Of a DNA stretch of 64,000 nucleotides, positions 7,441 to 19,223 are shown one piece after another (position 1 is the first letter of the stretch; each line of letters opens with the position of its first letter). The translations under genes and the position numbers were made by a program. Origin of the DNA: Flammeovirga aprica JL-4. GTDB lineage: Bacteria; Bacteroidota; Bacteroidia; Cytophagales; Flammeovirgaceae. Where the stretch lies: contig NZ_JABANE010000024.1 in the NCBI RefSeq assembly GCF_012844305.1, positions 1 to 64,000 of the forward strand, given 5' to 3'. The notes under the pieces are model-generated. The model worked only from the letters and a program-made list of their open reading frames with translations, was not told the DNA's origin and did not search any database.

Positions 7441-10400
7441 ATGCGTAGCAAACTATTACTGTTATTTTACTTTGTAGTATTGTCTTCTTTAGCTCAGGCT
7501 GAGGAATTTTCACATGGTGTACCCATTCTACAATACAAGGCACTCATAGAATTTTATGATAGTCTAGGAGGAGATCATTGGAAAAGAAACGAGAATTGGA
7601 AATCAGATCTTGACGTATCAGAGTGGTATGGAGTAGAACTGTCAACTTTTATAGGAGAAAATGGTGAATCTTATCAAGCAGTATCCACAATAGCGTTCTA
7701 TTCTAATAATGTTAGAGGTCATATCCCTTCTTCAATAGCTGATATCAAAACTCTTCATAACTTAACTCTTCAGAGAAATGATATTTTTTCTATTCCAAAA
7801 TCAATTTATACGATTGAAGGTTTATATTCTTTAAACCTATATGGAAATAGGATCAGCTATCTTCCTGAAATGCAAACAGGGCAATGGGCTTATTTAGAAC
7901 GGCTAGATTTACAAAATAACCTTTTATCATTTGAAGATTATGATAATATACACCTTTCAAATATTGATGAACGTGAGGATATTAAATTGTATTCTATCTA
8001 TGATGACTTTAATGAAGAAAGGGCTTTGTTTGCTACTTATGACATTGTCAATAAGCAAATAACACTTTCTTCAAAAATTGGAGGAGAAAATTCACAATAC
8101 AAGTGGTATAAAAATGGTCAGTTAATTGAGTTAGCTACTGAAAGTATCACTTACAACTATGAGGAAAATTTAGGAGTAGATTATTATTGTGAGATATCCA
8201 ACAGTGATTATGGTGTGGTGCTTACCACCAAGAAGCATAAACAAAGATTGCCTTATAAAATTACTCTCACAACTACAATTGATATTCAAAACTTAATAGA
8301 CCCATATTTTTATGTATCTGGTCCTTTTGAAGATCCTTTTGTAAGAATGGAAAAAACAGACAATGGTTATGAGTGTTGGGTTGAACCCACTTTTGATAAT
8401 TTTGATATTGCTTTTATGTATTTCAAGGATAATTATCGAAGAGAAATATCCCAATTTTTAACTGTAAGTACTTCTTCATCATCTTTTTCTTCAGATAATT
8501 TTGAATGGAACAATTCTAACGAAAACAAACTAAATGTACCTCCTTTGGAATTGAGAGCATGGGATAAACTTAGAGCTAGCTCATCAGGAGATTTGAACAA
8601 AGATTTAGGAAGAGAATATCTTAATGATAATTTTGAGGAAAAAGACATTTATGGTCATGAGTACACAAAAACAGATAACCTTAAACTGCCAATAGGGGGG
8701 AAAGTTTCCTATTTGGTATTAGGTGACTATATTAAATACTTGCCACATCTAAAAACAGTTAATTTATCTTCTTTAGCGTTAGGAGATATTGATGGAAATG
8801 CTTTTGAGACTTTATCTAAATTAGAATCAATAACATTTACAGATATAACATTTAATGGTAACTGTATTCAGAAATTACCTGCTCTGCCGTCTTTACAGAG
8901 TTTAACATTTGACGGTGCTGATGGATCAATATTTCTAAGTAATAAGTTAACTCACCTTGAAAATCTAGAAACACTCAACATCTGGAATTCTAGGATAGGA
9001 AGTATTGAGGGTGATTTGCCAAAGTCATTGAAAAACTTGATCATCAATAATTCTACGGTAGAAAACTATAGTTTTTTAGAAAATGCAGTAGAGCTGATAA
9101 AATTATCATTGTTGCATCAAAATCTTACGGAAATACCGAAAGAGACTTATAAAATGCCAGAATTGTATTATTTCGATGTATCATATAATGCCTTGGACTT
9201 AAAAGATTATGAAACTTTTGTTGCAAATTCTGAAAAAGATGTCAATAGGATTTTAATTACGATGAGTAATCAGAAAAATCTTTCAGGAGCTATCAGTTAT
9301 AAATTTGATTATGATAGTTTACATTTAATTGCTATCGTAGATCCAAAGTTTGCCGATCCGGATAAAACGATGTATTCATGGAGAACAGCTAAAAGTAGTT
9401 ATTTTAGAGCAACTACAGATACAAACATGGTAAGAATACCTATGAATGTAGTCAACTCAGGCTATGATCTTAGTGTATCTTTACACCATAAATACAGAAC
9501 GAAAATTGTAGTGGCTTCTGAAGATGAGAAAATGAGAATTCCCCAAGTAATTGTGGGCCTTCCTGCTAATGAATTTACGAATGATCTTGGTGAACTTAAG
9601 TTAAGCGGAGATTTTGATGCAAGTGTTGTCAAAGGAGAATATGATGAAAAAACGAATCATTATTACTTCCGCTATTCAACTTTAAAACAAACGGATACTT
9701 ATAGTTTTGTGCTGTACCTTGATCAAAACACAATCAAGGAAGAAGTCAATCAAGAAGGAAATCTTTTTGAAAGATTTCTAATAAAAGAGGGTGTGTCAAA
9801 TAGTGATACTGTTTTTGTGGCATCTATTCAAGGCTGGTCTGATACACTTACATATGTTGGTGATTTGCATTTATCTTCTTACCGTAGACTAAAACGATTA
9901 TACTCTCATTTTGGCTTATCAGAATATTCTATTTTTGATAATTGGTTCTCAAAGGAAGACCTGAGTAATTGGACTGCCCTTGAGTTTACAGACTTTGAAG
10001 GAGGTGATGGAAGAATTTACAAAGATGTTTATGGAATTGGATTTAATTCTTTGCCAGAAAATTATGACAAATTTCACGGTGATTTGCCTTCATTTATCGC
10101 TGATTTTAATCATTTACATCATTTACATATGTCTTATCAATCGATTACTGACATATCTCCAGTTATTACTCATAAATTAAGTTCTTATCAGATAAATTTG
10201 TACAGATGTAAGATAAAGCCTTCGACCTATAAACGTATTTATGAAGAGAATCAGGACCTCCCTTTTTTTGACGCTATTAGTTTCAGAGGTCAGAGAGGGG
10301 ATTGGGAAGAGTATAATATTCGAAAAAATAGTTCAGACTCTACATTTGTTTATTCAGTAAGTGATCAATTAGATATTGATGAGGAATCTTTTGAATATTA

Positions 10401-11742
10401 CTGGGATTACTCCCCTTCATTATCATCTGAGTATAATAAGTCTATTGAAAAGAGCAACGCTAACATTGGGGAGGCGTTTAGTTTTAATGTCAAACATACA
10501 AAGTCAGATAGATATTATTACACTCTTCCAAGGGTATTACATAACGGGATTGAAAAAACTATAATTATTCCAAGATCAGTAATGGATCCTGATACCTTGT
10601 TTGCTGAAGGAATCATTAATGAAGGTGCCATTCCTTTGGCCTATGATAAAGCACATAACAATTGGTATTTCTCAATACCTGAATATGTAAAACAGTCAGA
10701 AATTCTATTTGTGACCAAAAAGGACAACAACGCTTCCTACGAATTAAATGAGAATAATACATACAATATCAGAACAATAGATTTGACTGTTGATAAAGAT
10801 ACGTTGTATTTAGAAAGTCTTAATTCTTTTTCTGAGCCTATTTTTACAGATTATATGCCAGTACTTGAATATGCTTACTGTCAAACATTGATGGAGGAAC
10901 TTGGGAGCGATAACCTTGAAAATCTATTTAAATATTCAAACGCAGCTTTATATGTAAACCGACATGAATATGTTATTAATAACCAGAAGTATCTTTTTAC
11001 TTTTTCAATTAATGATAACGATGGAAAACTCAAACGAATTCCTGAAGGCATAAAATATTGTGTGAGGTTAGAAACGATTACATCTAGGTATTCTAAATTA
11101 AAAGAAATACCACCTCTTCTTGCTACTTACAACAACCTGACTAATATTGATTTTTATAGAAATAAACTCACTTTTCATGAATTAAATAAGTTGAATACAA
11201 GGCATGTAAATAGCTCAATAAAAGAGATGCAGTTGGACGGTGATGCCTTTCACCTTATTCAAGTGGGTGATACTATAAAAATTGAGGAAGGATATCAATT
11301 CGACCCTAAAACAATTTTCAGATGGAAATACGAAATAGGTTCTTCCACTTTGAGAATAATTGAGACCAAAACGCCTTACGTTGTTCTTGATAAAAATGAA
11401 ATAACAACAGAGCATTCTCATTATTTATCTCTCAAGTTACTAAATGAGGATAACTTATCAATTCAATTAAAATCTGATCGACTGCGTTTAGAGAAAGATA
11501 TTGTAAATGATGTCGAAAGGTCTTTATTTTCCACTTTTTCACCTTTTCCAAACCCATTCAAGGATCGCATATCAATCGATCCTCATTTTAAGGTGATTGA
11601 TATCTATACTGTTAATGGACAGCTTGTATATTCTTCTAAAAATTACAGTTCAATTGATCTGAGCCACCTTCAAAGAGGTGTTTATTTCCTTAAAGCAACA
11701 AGTGACAACGTGACTAAACAATATAAAATAATAAAAAAATAA
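7441..11742 (+). CDS. Large secreted leucine-rich-repeat/Ig-like surface protein with T9SS sorting domain
   Basis: 1433 residues. Signal peptide about 1-20 (ends SLAQA). It reads as about four successive units, each a capping segment, several leucine-rich repeats, then an Ig-like stretch. The first cap is the typical LIEFYDSLGGDHWKRNENW of Bacteroidota LRR proteins with WYGVE after it; later caps are at about residues 370, 810 and 1140. LRR phrases include LHNLTLQRNDIFSIPKSI and LKNLIINNSTVENYSFLE. The Ig-like parts show W...YYC or YxW patterns. The last 70 residues are a T9SS type A domain (PFPNPFKD, VNGQLV, LSHLQRGVYFLKA, KIIKK). The next gene overlaps its stop by 1 nt. A binding or adhesion role at the cell surface is inferred. 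Confidence 0.85.
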   Translation: MRSKLLLLFYFVVLSSLAQAEEFSHGVPILQYKALIEFYDSLGGDHWKRNENWKSDLDVSEWYGVELSTFIGENGESYQAVSTIAFYSNNVRGHIPSSIADIKTLHNLTLQRNDIFSIPKSIYTIEGLYSLNLYGNRISYLPEMQTGQWAYLERLDLQNNLLSFEDYDNIHLSNIDEREDIKLYSIYDDFNEERALFATYDIVNKQITLSSKIGGENSQYKWYKNGQLIELATESITYNYEENLGVDYYCEISNSDYGVVLTTKKHKQRLPYKITLTTTIDIQNLIDPYFYVSGPFEDPFVRMEKTDNGYECWVEPTFDNFDIAFMYFKDNYRREISQFLTVSTSSSSFSSDNFEWNNSNENKLNVPPLELRAWDKLRASSSGDLNKDLGREYLNDNFEEKDIYGHEYTKTDNLKLPIGGKVSYLVLGDYIKYLPHLKTVNLSSLALGDIDGNAFETLSKLESITFTDITFNGNCIQKLPALPSLQSLTFDGADGSIFLSNKLTHLENLETLNIWNSRIGSIEGDLPKSLKNLIINNSTVENYSFLENAVELIKLSLLHQNLTEIPKETYKMPELYYFDVSYNALDLKDYETFVANSEKDVNRILITMSNQKNLSGAISYKFDYDSLHLIAIVDPKFADPDKTMYSWRTAKSSYFRATTDTNMVRIPMNVVNSGYDLSVSLHHKYRTKIVVASEDEKMRIPQVIVGLPANEFTNDLGELKLSGDFDASVVKGEYDEKTNHYYFRYSTLKQTDTYSFVLYLDQNTIKEEVNQEGNLFERFLIKEGVSNSDTVFVASIQGWSDTLTYVGDLHLSSYRRLKRLYSHFGLSEYSIFDNWFSKEDLSNWTALEFTDFEGGDGRIYKDVYGIGFNSLPENYDKFHGDLPSFIADFNHLHHLHMSYQSITDISPVITHKLSSYQINLYRCKIKPSTYKRIYEENQDLPFFDAISFRGQRGDWEEYNIRKNSSDSTFVYSVSDQLDIDEESFEYYWDYSPSLSSEYNKSIEKSNANIGEAFSFNVKHTKSDRYYYTLPRVLHNGIEKTIIIPRSVMDPDTLFAEGIINEGAIPLAYDKAHNNWYFSIPEYVKQSEILFVTKKDNNASYELNENNTYNIRTIDLTVDKDTLYLESLNSFSEPIFTDYMPVLEYAYCQTLMEELGSDNLENLFKYSNAALYVNRHEYVINNQKYLFTFSINDNDGKLKRIPEGIKYCVRLETITSRYSKLKEIPPLLATYNNLTNIDFYRNKLTFHELNKLNTRHVNSSIKEMQLDGDAFHLIQVGDTIKIEEGYQFDPKTIFRWKYEIGSSTLRIIETKTPYVVLDKNEITTEHSHYLSLKLLNEDNLSIQLKSDRLRLEKDIVNDVERSLFSTFSPFPNPFKDRISIDPHFKVIDIYTVNGQLVYSSKNYSSIDLSHLQRGVYFLKATSDNVTKQYKIIKK

Positions 11743-13973
11743 TGCTGACATTTTTATCAAAACAGTTCACCAGAAGGTTTCTCTTTTTTATACTTATGGT
11801 TATTATTTTTTCATGTTCCAAAGATGACAATGAAATATTAGAAGAAGAGAAAGAAGAAGATAAGGTTGAGGAAGTTATTCCTACAAATTTTAAACATTAT
11901 GGTATTAATCGTATATCAAAAGATACGGTTCATGTATTATTCGAAATAAATGATGAGTTTCAAAGAGAAGTAAAGGAAGTAGGGGTACTTTTTTCTCAGG
12001 ATAAAAATTTTAATATAGAAGAAAGCTTAAAAGTGACACTTGATACCACTTCTGGTTACCCAATTCAAATGTATATGTTGAGCAAAAAACATGATTTTGT
12101 AATGGATAATGAGATCTATTCTTTAGGTTTCGTGAGAACTGATAAACAAGTTTATTATACAGATACAATAGTCAATCCCTATCGAGCTATTTATTTTTCA
12201 GAGATAGAGAGTTTAAATAAATCATCTTATAGCTGGGGAGATTCTTTAGAGGTAAATTATAAAGCAGGGTTAGATGAAATAGTATTGATGAGAGGAAATA
12301 AGTTTTTCGATCGCGATATAGACCATGAAGGTAAATACCAGGGAATTATGGAGACAGATGAAATAGATCAAACAGGTTCATATTTCTACTTGCTTAATGG
12401 AGGTATGTATGAATCGAATAGGGTGTATTTTGATTATAATAAGCCTGAGGTCTTTTCATTTTCCCCAGAGAAAATTTATGGAGGAGAGACTGTAATAATA
12501 GAAGGTGAAAATTTCGGAACCAAAAACCGTACGACAAAGCTTTTTGCAAATAACAAAGAAATCTCAGATGAGTATAAGATTAAACAAACTAATACTAGGA
12601 TTGAGTGTATCATACCTGGAAGGATAGATGAAAGGTTTTTACAACTGAAATTAGTAGTACATGGCCATGAATTTTTATTGGGAGAACCGTATGAAATTCC
12701 TTATGTGAAAATTGATTCGTTGTCATTATCTACGCTTACAGAACAAGGATATTCGGTTTCTATTTATGGAAAAGGTTTGGTTAATAATAGCGAAAATAAG
12801 ATACGTCTTTTTGTAAATGATGAGGAAGTACCGGAAAATTTTTATGTTGTGGACTATTCAGTAGAGAGGATTCGTTTTGATTATAAAGATTATCTGATAG
12901 GGGATAAAAACCGTTATCTGAATATTCCAGAAAGAGATTTAAAGATAAAGGTGAAGAGAAATGAAACTTATTCTAATGAATTTACAATTCCATTTAGGCA
13001 TAAAGGATACTTTACTAAAATGAAAGATTTTCCTGGTGAAGCAAGGTGGGGTGGAGTTGCTTTTGCTATCAATGGGAAAGGTTATTTTGGTTTGGGGGCT
13101 ACTTCAAAGAAAAGCGGTTTTAAAAAGGATATTTGGGAATATGATCCAACAGCAGATACTTGGACAAAGAAAACAGACTTCCCAGCAGAAGGCAGGACTA
13201 GAGCTTCTGAATTTACGATTGGAGATAAAGCTTATTTAGGTTTGGGCACACATGATTTCTATATGTTTAATGATATACCGAATGATAGAGATAAGAACTT
13301 TAATGATTTTTACGAATATGATCCTGCATCAAATACATGGAAAGAAATGACCAACTACCCAGGACATCCAGCTTACTCAGTAAGTGCTTATTCAGATGAA
13401 AGTAGAAAACTGGGTTTTCTCGCTTATGGTTTAAGAGGTGTAAAAACGAATAGTACTGTTCTCAACGATCATCAGAATAATGAAGCGTGGGTTTATCATC
13501 AGTCGACAGATACATGGGAAGTGATGTCACTTTTAAATGATAGAACAGTTGGTAACAGTGGGCCTTCATTAAACTATTTAGGTATGCAAATGGCTGTTAT
13601 TGATCAAAGACATATTATTCCTCTAAGAGCAGGTGGTGCACTTAGTGAAAAAAACGATGATAACATTTATTTTGGATTAACTGCTCGCTTTACAGGTTTT
13701 CATGGAGCTTCAGTAGTAATGAATAATAATATGTACGGTTTTTTTGGCAACTCTTCTACTACTTACGAACCCACAAATTCATTTGGGTTGATGTATGATG
13801 GTGATACTCATAAATCAGATAAAAAAACGACAGAGATGATAGAACATGGAATGGGAATCACAGCTTTTACTATTGATGGCAAAATATATCTTTTGGGTGG
13901 ATGTGTAATGAGTGAAAATAATGTAGAAGTGACCAACGAGGTCTGGTGTTATGATCCTAATGGGTTAGACTAA
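11742..13973 (+). CDS. Lipoprotein with IPT/TIG-like and Kelch domains
   Basis: 743 residues. The lipobox ends IIFSC (C25) and is followed by SKDDNE, acidic residues typical of Bacteroidota surface-exported lipoproteins. A long Glu-rich linker follows. Residues about 235-320 resemble an IPT/TIG domain (FSPEKIYGGETVIIEGENFG), with a second one possible at 325-420. The C-terminal half is a Kelch beta-propeller: WEYDPTADTWTKKTDFP, YEYDPASNTWKEMTNYP and the closing TIDGKIYLLGG, VWCYDPNG. The ATG overlaps the previous stop (TAATG), so both genes are translated from one message and probably form a surface complex. Substrate unknown. Confidence 0.82.
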   Translation: MLTFLSKQFTRRFLFFILMVIIFSCSKDDNEILEEEKEEDKVEEVIPTNFKHYGINRISKDTVHVLFEINDEFQREVKEVGVLFSQDKNFNIEESLKVTLDTTSGYPIQMYMLSKKHDFVMDNEIYSLGFVRTDKQVYYTDTIVNPYRAIYFSEIESLNKSSYSWGDSLEVNYKAGLDEIVLMRGNKFFDRDIDHEGKYQGIMETDEIDQTGSYFYLLNGGMYESNRVYFDYNKPEVFSFSPEKIYGGETVIIEGENFGTKNRTTKLFANNKEISDEYKIKQTNTRIECIIPGRIDERFLQLKLVVHGHEFLLGEPYEIPYVKIDSLSLSTLTEQGYSVSIYGKGLVNNSENKIRLFVNDEEVPENFYVVDYSVERIRFDYKDYLIGDKNRYLNIPERDLKIKVKRNETYSNEFTIPFRHKGYFTKMKDFPGEARWGGVAFAINGKGYFGLGATSKKSGFKKDIWEYDPTADTWTKKTDFPAEGRTRASEFTIGDKAYLGLGTHDFYMFNDIPNDRDKNFNDFYEYDPASNTWKEMTNYPGHPAYSVSAYSDESRKLGFLAYGLRGVKTNSTVLNDHQNNEAWVYHQSTDTWEVMSLLNDRTVGNSGPSLNYLGMQMAVIDQRHIIPLRAGGALSEKNDDNIYFGLTARFTGFHGASVVMNNNMYGFFGNSSTTYEPTNSFGLMYDGDTHKSDKKTTEMIEHGMGITAFTIDGKIYLLGGCVMSENNVEVTNEVWCYDPNGLD

Positions 13974-13975
13974 GA

Positions 13976-14125
13976 ACATGTTTGATATATATATCAGAAG
14001 TGAAAGTTTTCCTTATTAGCTTGTGAGGAAATTTATTTCTTAGAGAATTATAATTCTCTTTTAGAAAAAATTAATAAACTCACATTCTGAAGGGTAATTT
14101 TACTTAAATAGATATTTAAAACATG
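13976..14125. repeat. Palindromic repeat family B, long copy
   Basis: The left end ACATGTTTGATAT (13976-13988) is an imperfect inverted match to ATATTTAAAACATGC (14112-14125). The interior holds smaller dyads, such as GAGAATTATAATTCTC near 14043. It begins 3 bp after the Kelch gene stop. It has no coding capacity. Confidence 0.4.
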
Positions 14126-14240
14126 CTCAAAATACAGATAGCTCCCGTAAATATATTGACTTTCATTGGAGCTATTGTTTTATTTTTATCACTTCCTGCA
14201 AGAAATTTCCCCCACATTCAGAAGTATTTATATCATCTCT

Positions 14241-14271
14241 TTGTACTACTTAAAACATTCTCATACTTTTG
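14241..14271 (+). promoter_or_regulatory. Bacteroidota-type promoter of the ABC-F gene
   Basis: TTG (14241-14243), 20 bp, TACTTTTG (14264-14271) and then CACC: a full match to the -33/-7 consensus. Transcription would start about 14278, giving a leader near 25 nt. Confidence 0.7.
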
Positions 14272-14279
14272 CACCATAA

Positions 14280-15920
<1,641 letters not shown>

Positions 15921-15924
15921 CATT

Positions 15925-16130
15925 TAAGTGCTAGGACAAAAGTGATCGAGTGTTTCTTGCACCATAGTTAAAACTATGGGCAGGTGATAGGACAACCTGA
16001 TCAAGACTAAAGTCTTGAAGGTTGGGAACGAAGACAACACTTTAGTGTTGTTGGAGTCAATATCACTAGCCCATGACTTCAGTCATGGTGCACGTAATTA
16101 TTGTTCCATTTATTTTTGTCCTAGTACTTA
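15925..16130. repeat. Palindromic repeat family A, long cruciform copy
   Basis: Terminal inverted repeats TAAGTGCTAGGACAAAA (15925-15941) and TTTTTGTCCTAGTACTTA (16113-16130) enclose four perfect hairpins with 2-nt loops: CCATAGTT/AACTATGG (15962-15979), CAAGACT/AGTCTTG (16002-16017, extended by CAACCT/AGGTTG), ACAACACT/AGTGTTGT (16034-16051) and CCATGACT/AGTCATGG (16071-16088). The first and fourth have matching flanks (TGCACC and GGTGCA), so the whole folds as a cruciform. It starts 5 bp after the ABC-F stop and encodes no protein. Size and ends resemble a MITE or REP-like element. Confidence 0.75.
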
Positions 16131-16146
16131 GTTATAAATCTTATAC

Positions 16147-16187
16147 AAAAAAGCATCAAAGTGGAAATCCATTTTGATGCTTTTTTT
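16147..16187. terminator. Bidirectional terminator, stem GCATCAAA
   Basis: AAGCATCAAAGTGG (16151-16164) pairs with CCATTTTGATGCTT (16169-16182), flanked by A and T runs. It serves the convergent ABC-F and phosphatase genes. The same stem occurs at 19224-19260. Confidence 0.88.
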
Positions 16188-16243
16188 ATGAAGAATGCAT
16201 GTGTTCTAAAAACTATTTTACGTTATTCTTCTTAATTATCTCT

Positions 16244-17659
16244 CTAGTTTAAATTGAAAGCCAATGCAGTAATATCATCTTGTTGCTCAGTAGCAAAGTT
16301 TTTATCGATGTATTTCTGAATTTTTGCAGTCCAATCTTTTTCATATTTACCATAGAAATCCTGACAGATCTCTAAGAGTTCACTTGTGTCTTCAGTAGCA
16401 CCAATTTTTGTTAGCCCATCAGTAAACATTAAAACAACATCATCAGGAGAGATAGGGTATTCTACATCTTTGAAGTTCTTGATCAAATTGAAGCGGTCAC
16501 CAATAGGAGCATCGGTATAAGGGAGCTCTTTAATTTCACCTTCTTGAACTAAAATACATCGTCCATTCGCAGAAGTATAAAGCAGGTGGCTCCCTTGAAA
16601 GTAAGCGATAGATAAGTTGATTTCATGTCTGAATTGCTCCTTGTCCTCAATGGTATTGTTGAATTGACTGATTAAATAATCATGCAAGTTATACAAGAGA
16701 AGACTTGGGTAATAAGGCAATTCTTGTAAAGAATCAAAATAGCCAGAAATCACCATCGTTAATAAGGTGGCACTTATTGCGTGTCCTTTACAGTCGCCCA
16801 CTACTACCAATGTGGTTTTATTATAATCATTGACATAGAAAAAATCACCACTGATTGATTCTTTGGGCTTATAAATTAAAGTATGTTCATTGAAATAATC
16901 CTTTAATACATCATTATCAGGAAGTGTGATTTGTTGTATTTCAGAGGTATATTTCAATGCTTCTTGGATAACAAAAAGATCTTGTTCTGCTTTTATTCTT
17001 CGCTGCTCTTCCTCCAATGCAGTTGTTTTTGTTTGTGCCAATTCAAGCTCATGTTCACGTGTAGAAATCAACTCTTCCTGTTGTTGACGAAGTTCTTCTT
17101 CCTGTTGAATGATTTCATCATGATTTCCCTTAAGTTCCTGTTCTACCTTATTACGAGCTCCTTCATATTGAAGAATAGTCCAAAGCGTGTCCGTACTTGA
17201 CCCGATCAAAACTAATGTTAGATAGATGTTATTATGAACAGGAGCAAGTTCAAGAGGAGGGAAGGGTGATAAATGATAGATAGAAGTCAAAGCCAAGACA
17301 ATTGCAAGGCATAAGATAGAGAAGGTGTAAATAGCTCCAGTTCTGATATCAAAAAATAGGAAACTAACACACATTGTAGGAATGTAAAAGAAAATAACCG
17401 GAGATATAATTCCTCCTCCCATAAAGGAGATAACGGTTACAATTGTAGTAAGTAATAGAATTTGAACATGCAATATCCATGTCCATTGTTGTGATTTTGA
17501 AGCAAACAAGACGATACCCACCTGTATTAATGATAACATCGCCAGAATTACTACTTCTGTCTTTAAATCTAAAAATACAAATACCGCAATGAATGCGATC
17601 ATAATGGCTAAAAACACACGGCTTTTAATCCTGAAAAAGTTATATAAATCAAATTTCAT
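16244..17659 (-). CDS. Membrane-anchored SpoIIE-type PP2C phosphatase
   Basis: 471 residues. Residues about 10-165 form six hydrophobic segments without a known sensor name. A Gln/Glu-rich coiled coil follows (about 165-240, e.g. QQEEELRQQQEELIS). The C-terminal 230 residues are a SpoIIE/RsbU-like phosphatase: SGDFFYV, VVGDCKGHAISATLLTM (metal-binding Asp and Gly-His), FTDGLTK and QQDDITALAF. Such enzymes dephosphorylate anti-sigma-antagonist proteins or other Ser/Thr phosphoproteins. No partner STAS or kinase gene is nearby. Single-gene unit, convergent with the ABC-F gene. Confidence 0.88.
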   Translation of the reverse strand: MKFDLYNFFRIKSRVFLAIMIAFIAVFVFLDLKTEVVILAMLSLIQVGIVLFASKSQQWTWILHVQILLLTTIVTVISFMGGGIISPVIFFYIPTMCVSFLFFDIRTGAIYTFSILCLAIVLALTSIYHLSPFPPLELAPVHNNIYLTLVLIGSSTDTLWTILQYEGARNKVEQELKGNHDEIIQQEEELRQQQEELISTREHELELAQTKTTALEEEQRRIKAEQDLFVIQEALKYTSEIQQITLPDNDVLKDYFNEHTLIYKPKESISGDFFYVNDYNKTTLVVVGDCKGHAISATLLTMVISGYFDSLQELPYYPSLLLYNLHDYLISQFNNTIEDKEQFRHEINLSIAYFQGSHLLYTSANGRCILVQEGEIKELPYTDAPIGDRFNLIKNFKDVEYPISPDDVVLMFTDGLTKIGATEDTSELLEICQDFYGKYEKDWTAKIQKYIDKNFATEQQDDITALAFNLN

Positions 17660-18161
17660 GAATGAGCGTATTAAAAAATTGAATCGGAAAAAGTACTATT
17701 AGCTTCTAGATGTTTATAGACTACTAGAAAATGTCTTTACAAAAAGTGGAAAAAATATAATTCTTATAGCATTGTTGTTTGTAGCGTTACTTGAAATAAT
17801 TAAAAAAATAGAATATTCGTTGTCATATCTTGCTATAAATGTAATAATATAAAGCTATTGTTGTATAATTCTAATTCAATTAATATAACTTAATAAATGT
17901 AAATGACTGAAATTCTAAGTATTAAATTTATATTACAAATTAATTATGAACTCTTATTTGTCATTTTATTTTGTTTTTTATCATTAAGGTGAGACGATTT
18001 TTCTATTATATCTAACTAAGTAATTACTGTTTTTCAGTTTTATTATTATTGTAATGATACTATTTAGGACGTGTTTGATATAAGGCGTAATAGCCATTTT
18101 TTTAGTTAAAATACATTACTAATAGGGTAAAATAGTGCATGTTTTGATGGTTTCTTATTGA
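17660..18161. other. Long AT-rich intergenic region
   Basis: About 500 bp upstream of two divergent genes. It contains one half-end of repeat family B (ACGTGTTTGATATAA, 18069-18083) but no matching partner, no credible gene, no strong hairpin and no clear minus-strand TAnnTTTG box. The length suggests complex regulation or insertion remnants. Confidence 0.4.
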
Positions 18162-18169
18162 TAGTTTTG
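18162..18169 (+). promoter_or_regulatory. Possible -7 box of the secreted unknown gene
   Basis: TAGTTTTG matches TAnnTTTG and would start transcription about 18176, 24 nt before the ATG at 18200. A TTG lies at 18144-18146 but the gap of 15 bp is short. Confidence 0.35.
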
Positions 18170-18199
18170 TTGTACTATTATAACAAAACTAATGATGAA

Positions 18200-19036
18200 A
18201 TGAATACGCGAACTATCTATCTAATCAATCTTCTATTTCTCTTTATTCTGCCCATTTATAATGCAACCTCACAGCCTATTACCATAGACGCTAACATGTT
18301 GTATGGAAAAGTGCATTTTACAGTTGGACAGAAGAACTACCCGGAAAATAATGGGGCAACTATATGCCCAGAGAAATTTCATTCACTGGGACGAACATAT
18401 AAAATATGTTATTTCAGATATATATCCACAGTCTTCTCAATTGAAACAGTAACAACTACAGATATTGAAGACAAGGTCTACTTCAACAATCATTCAGTCA
18501 GTTTTGATGAAGATGGTTTTAGACCTGTAGGGGATAGTGAAATCACCTTCCTTTATTATGATGGACACATCCCTCGAATAAAAATCAATTACTATGAATT
18601 TCAAATTCAAAGTACAACTGATAATTCGGGATATTTTCATAAAAACCAAGTGGGAGTCATAGATGATTATGATTTAGATGTTTTGGATATTGATGGATAT
18701 ATAATCCTACCAAACGCAACAGATATAATGCATAATATTAATGAAATAATTTGTGTGCAGAATTATGTTGGAAGATCAATTACGGATGACCGTCCTAAGA
18801 AAGTAGGGTCGTTATTACGGGTTCCTCAGTTTTTTATAGACACTAATCAAGAATATTACTGGGAGTTGAAGAATGCAAATGGTTTGGTGGCGACCATTGA
18901 AAAGAAAGAATATCTTTCCGAAGAAGAATATGCAAACTTTCATCAAATTAGAGTCGTTTCTGAAAGTTTTGCTTCAAAGTTTCATATTCATGAAGACGGA
19001 GGAGTATCTTATGCTTTGAATGAGAAATTGAAGTAG
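18200..19036 (+). CDS. Secreted protein of unknown function
   Basis: 278 residues from the ATG at 18200, which begins a clear signal peptide (MNTRTIYLINLLFLFILP, cleavage near NATSQ). An earlier in-frame start at 18158 is rejected because it would place charged residues before the signal and lies upstream of the likely -7 box. The mature protein is beta-rich with five cysteines in pairs (TICPEKF, YKICYF, IICVQ). Phrases such as YYDGHIPRIKINYYEFQIQS look like a beta sandwich. No family is recognised. It stands alone, followed by a repeat and a terminator. Confidence 0.6.
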   Translation: MNTRTIYLINLLFLFILPIYNATSQPITIDANMLYGKVHFTVGQKNYPENNGATICPEKFHSLGRTYKICYFRYISTVFSIETVTTTDIEDKVYFNNHSVSFDEDGFRPVGDSEITFLYYDGHIPRIKINYYEFQIQSTTDNSGYFHKNQVGVIDDYDLDVLDIDGYIILPNATDIMHNINEIICVQNYVGRSITDDRPKKVGSLLRVPQFFIDTNQEYYWELKNANGLVATIEKKEYLSEEEYANFHQIRVVSESFASKFHIHEDGGVSYALNEKLK

Positions 19037-19054
19037 TAGGCAAATAATTGACTA

Positions 19055-19215
19055 TAAGTACTAAGACAAAATTATATAACACTAATTCATATTATTTTTT
19101 CCGATTACTGCCTTTCAAAATCTTTAAATAGAACCACTATTTATACGTTTTTGAGCGTTGTACTCACAAAAAATAACTAAGAATTAATTATCATTTATTT
19201 TTGGCTTAGTACTTA
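19055..19215. repeat. Palindromic repeat family A, 161-bp copy
   Basis: Ends TAAGTACTAAGACAAAA (19055-19071) and TTTTTGGCTTAGTACTTA (19198-19215) are inverted copies. The interior is AT-rich, non-coding and unrelated to the 206-bp copy, apart from the ends. It begins 18 bp after the upstream gene. Confidence 0.7.
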
Positions 19216-19223
19216 TATGAAAT

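Noticed and set aside
15921..16140. Riboswitch or attenuator
   Set aside because: It lies downstream of one gene and is convergent with the next, so no gene follows for it to control in cis.
18158..18199. Earlier ATG for the secreted unknown gene
   Set aside because: It lies before the probable -7 box at 18162-18169 and spoils the signal peptide.
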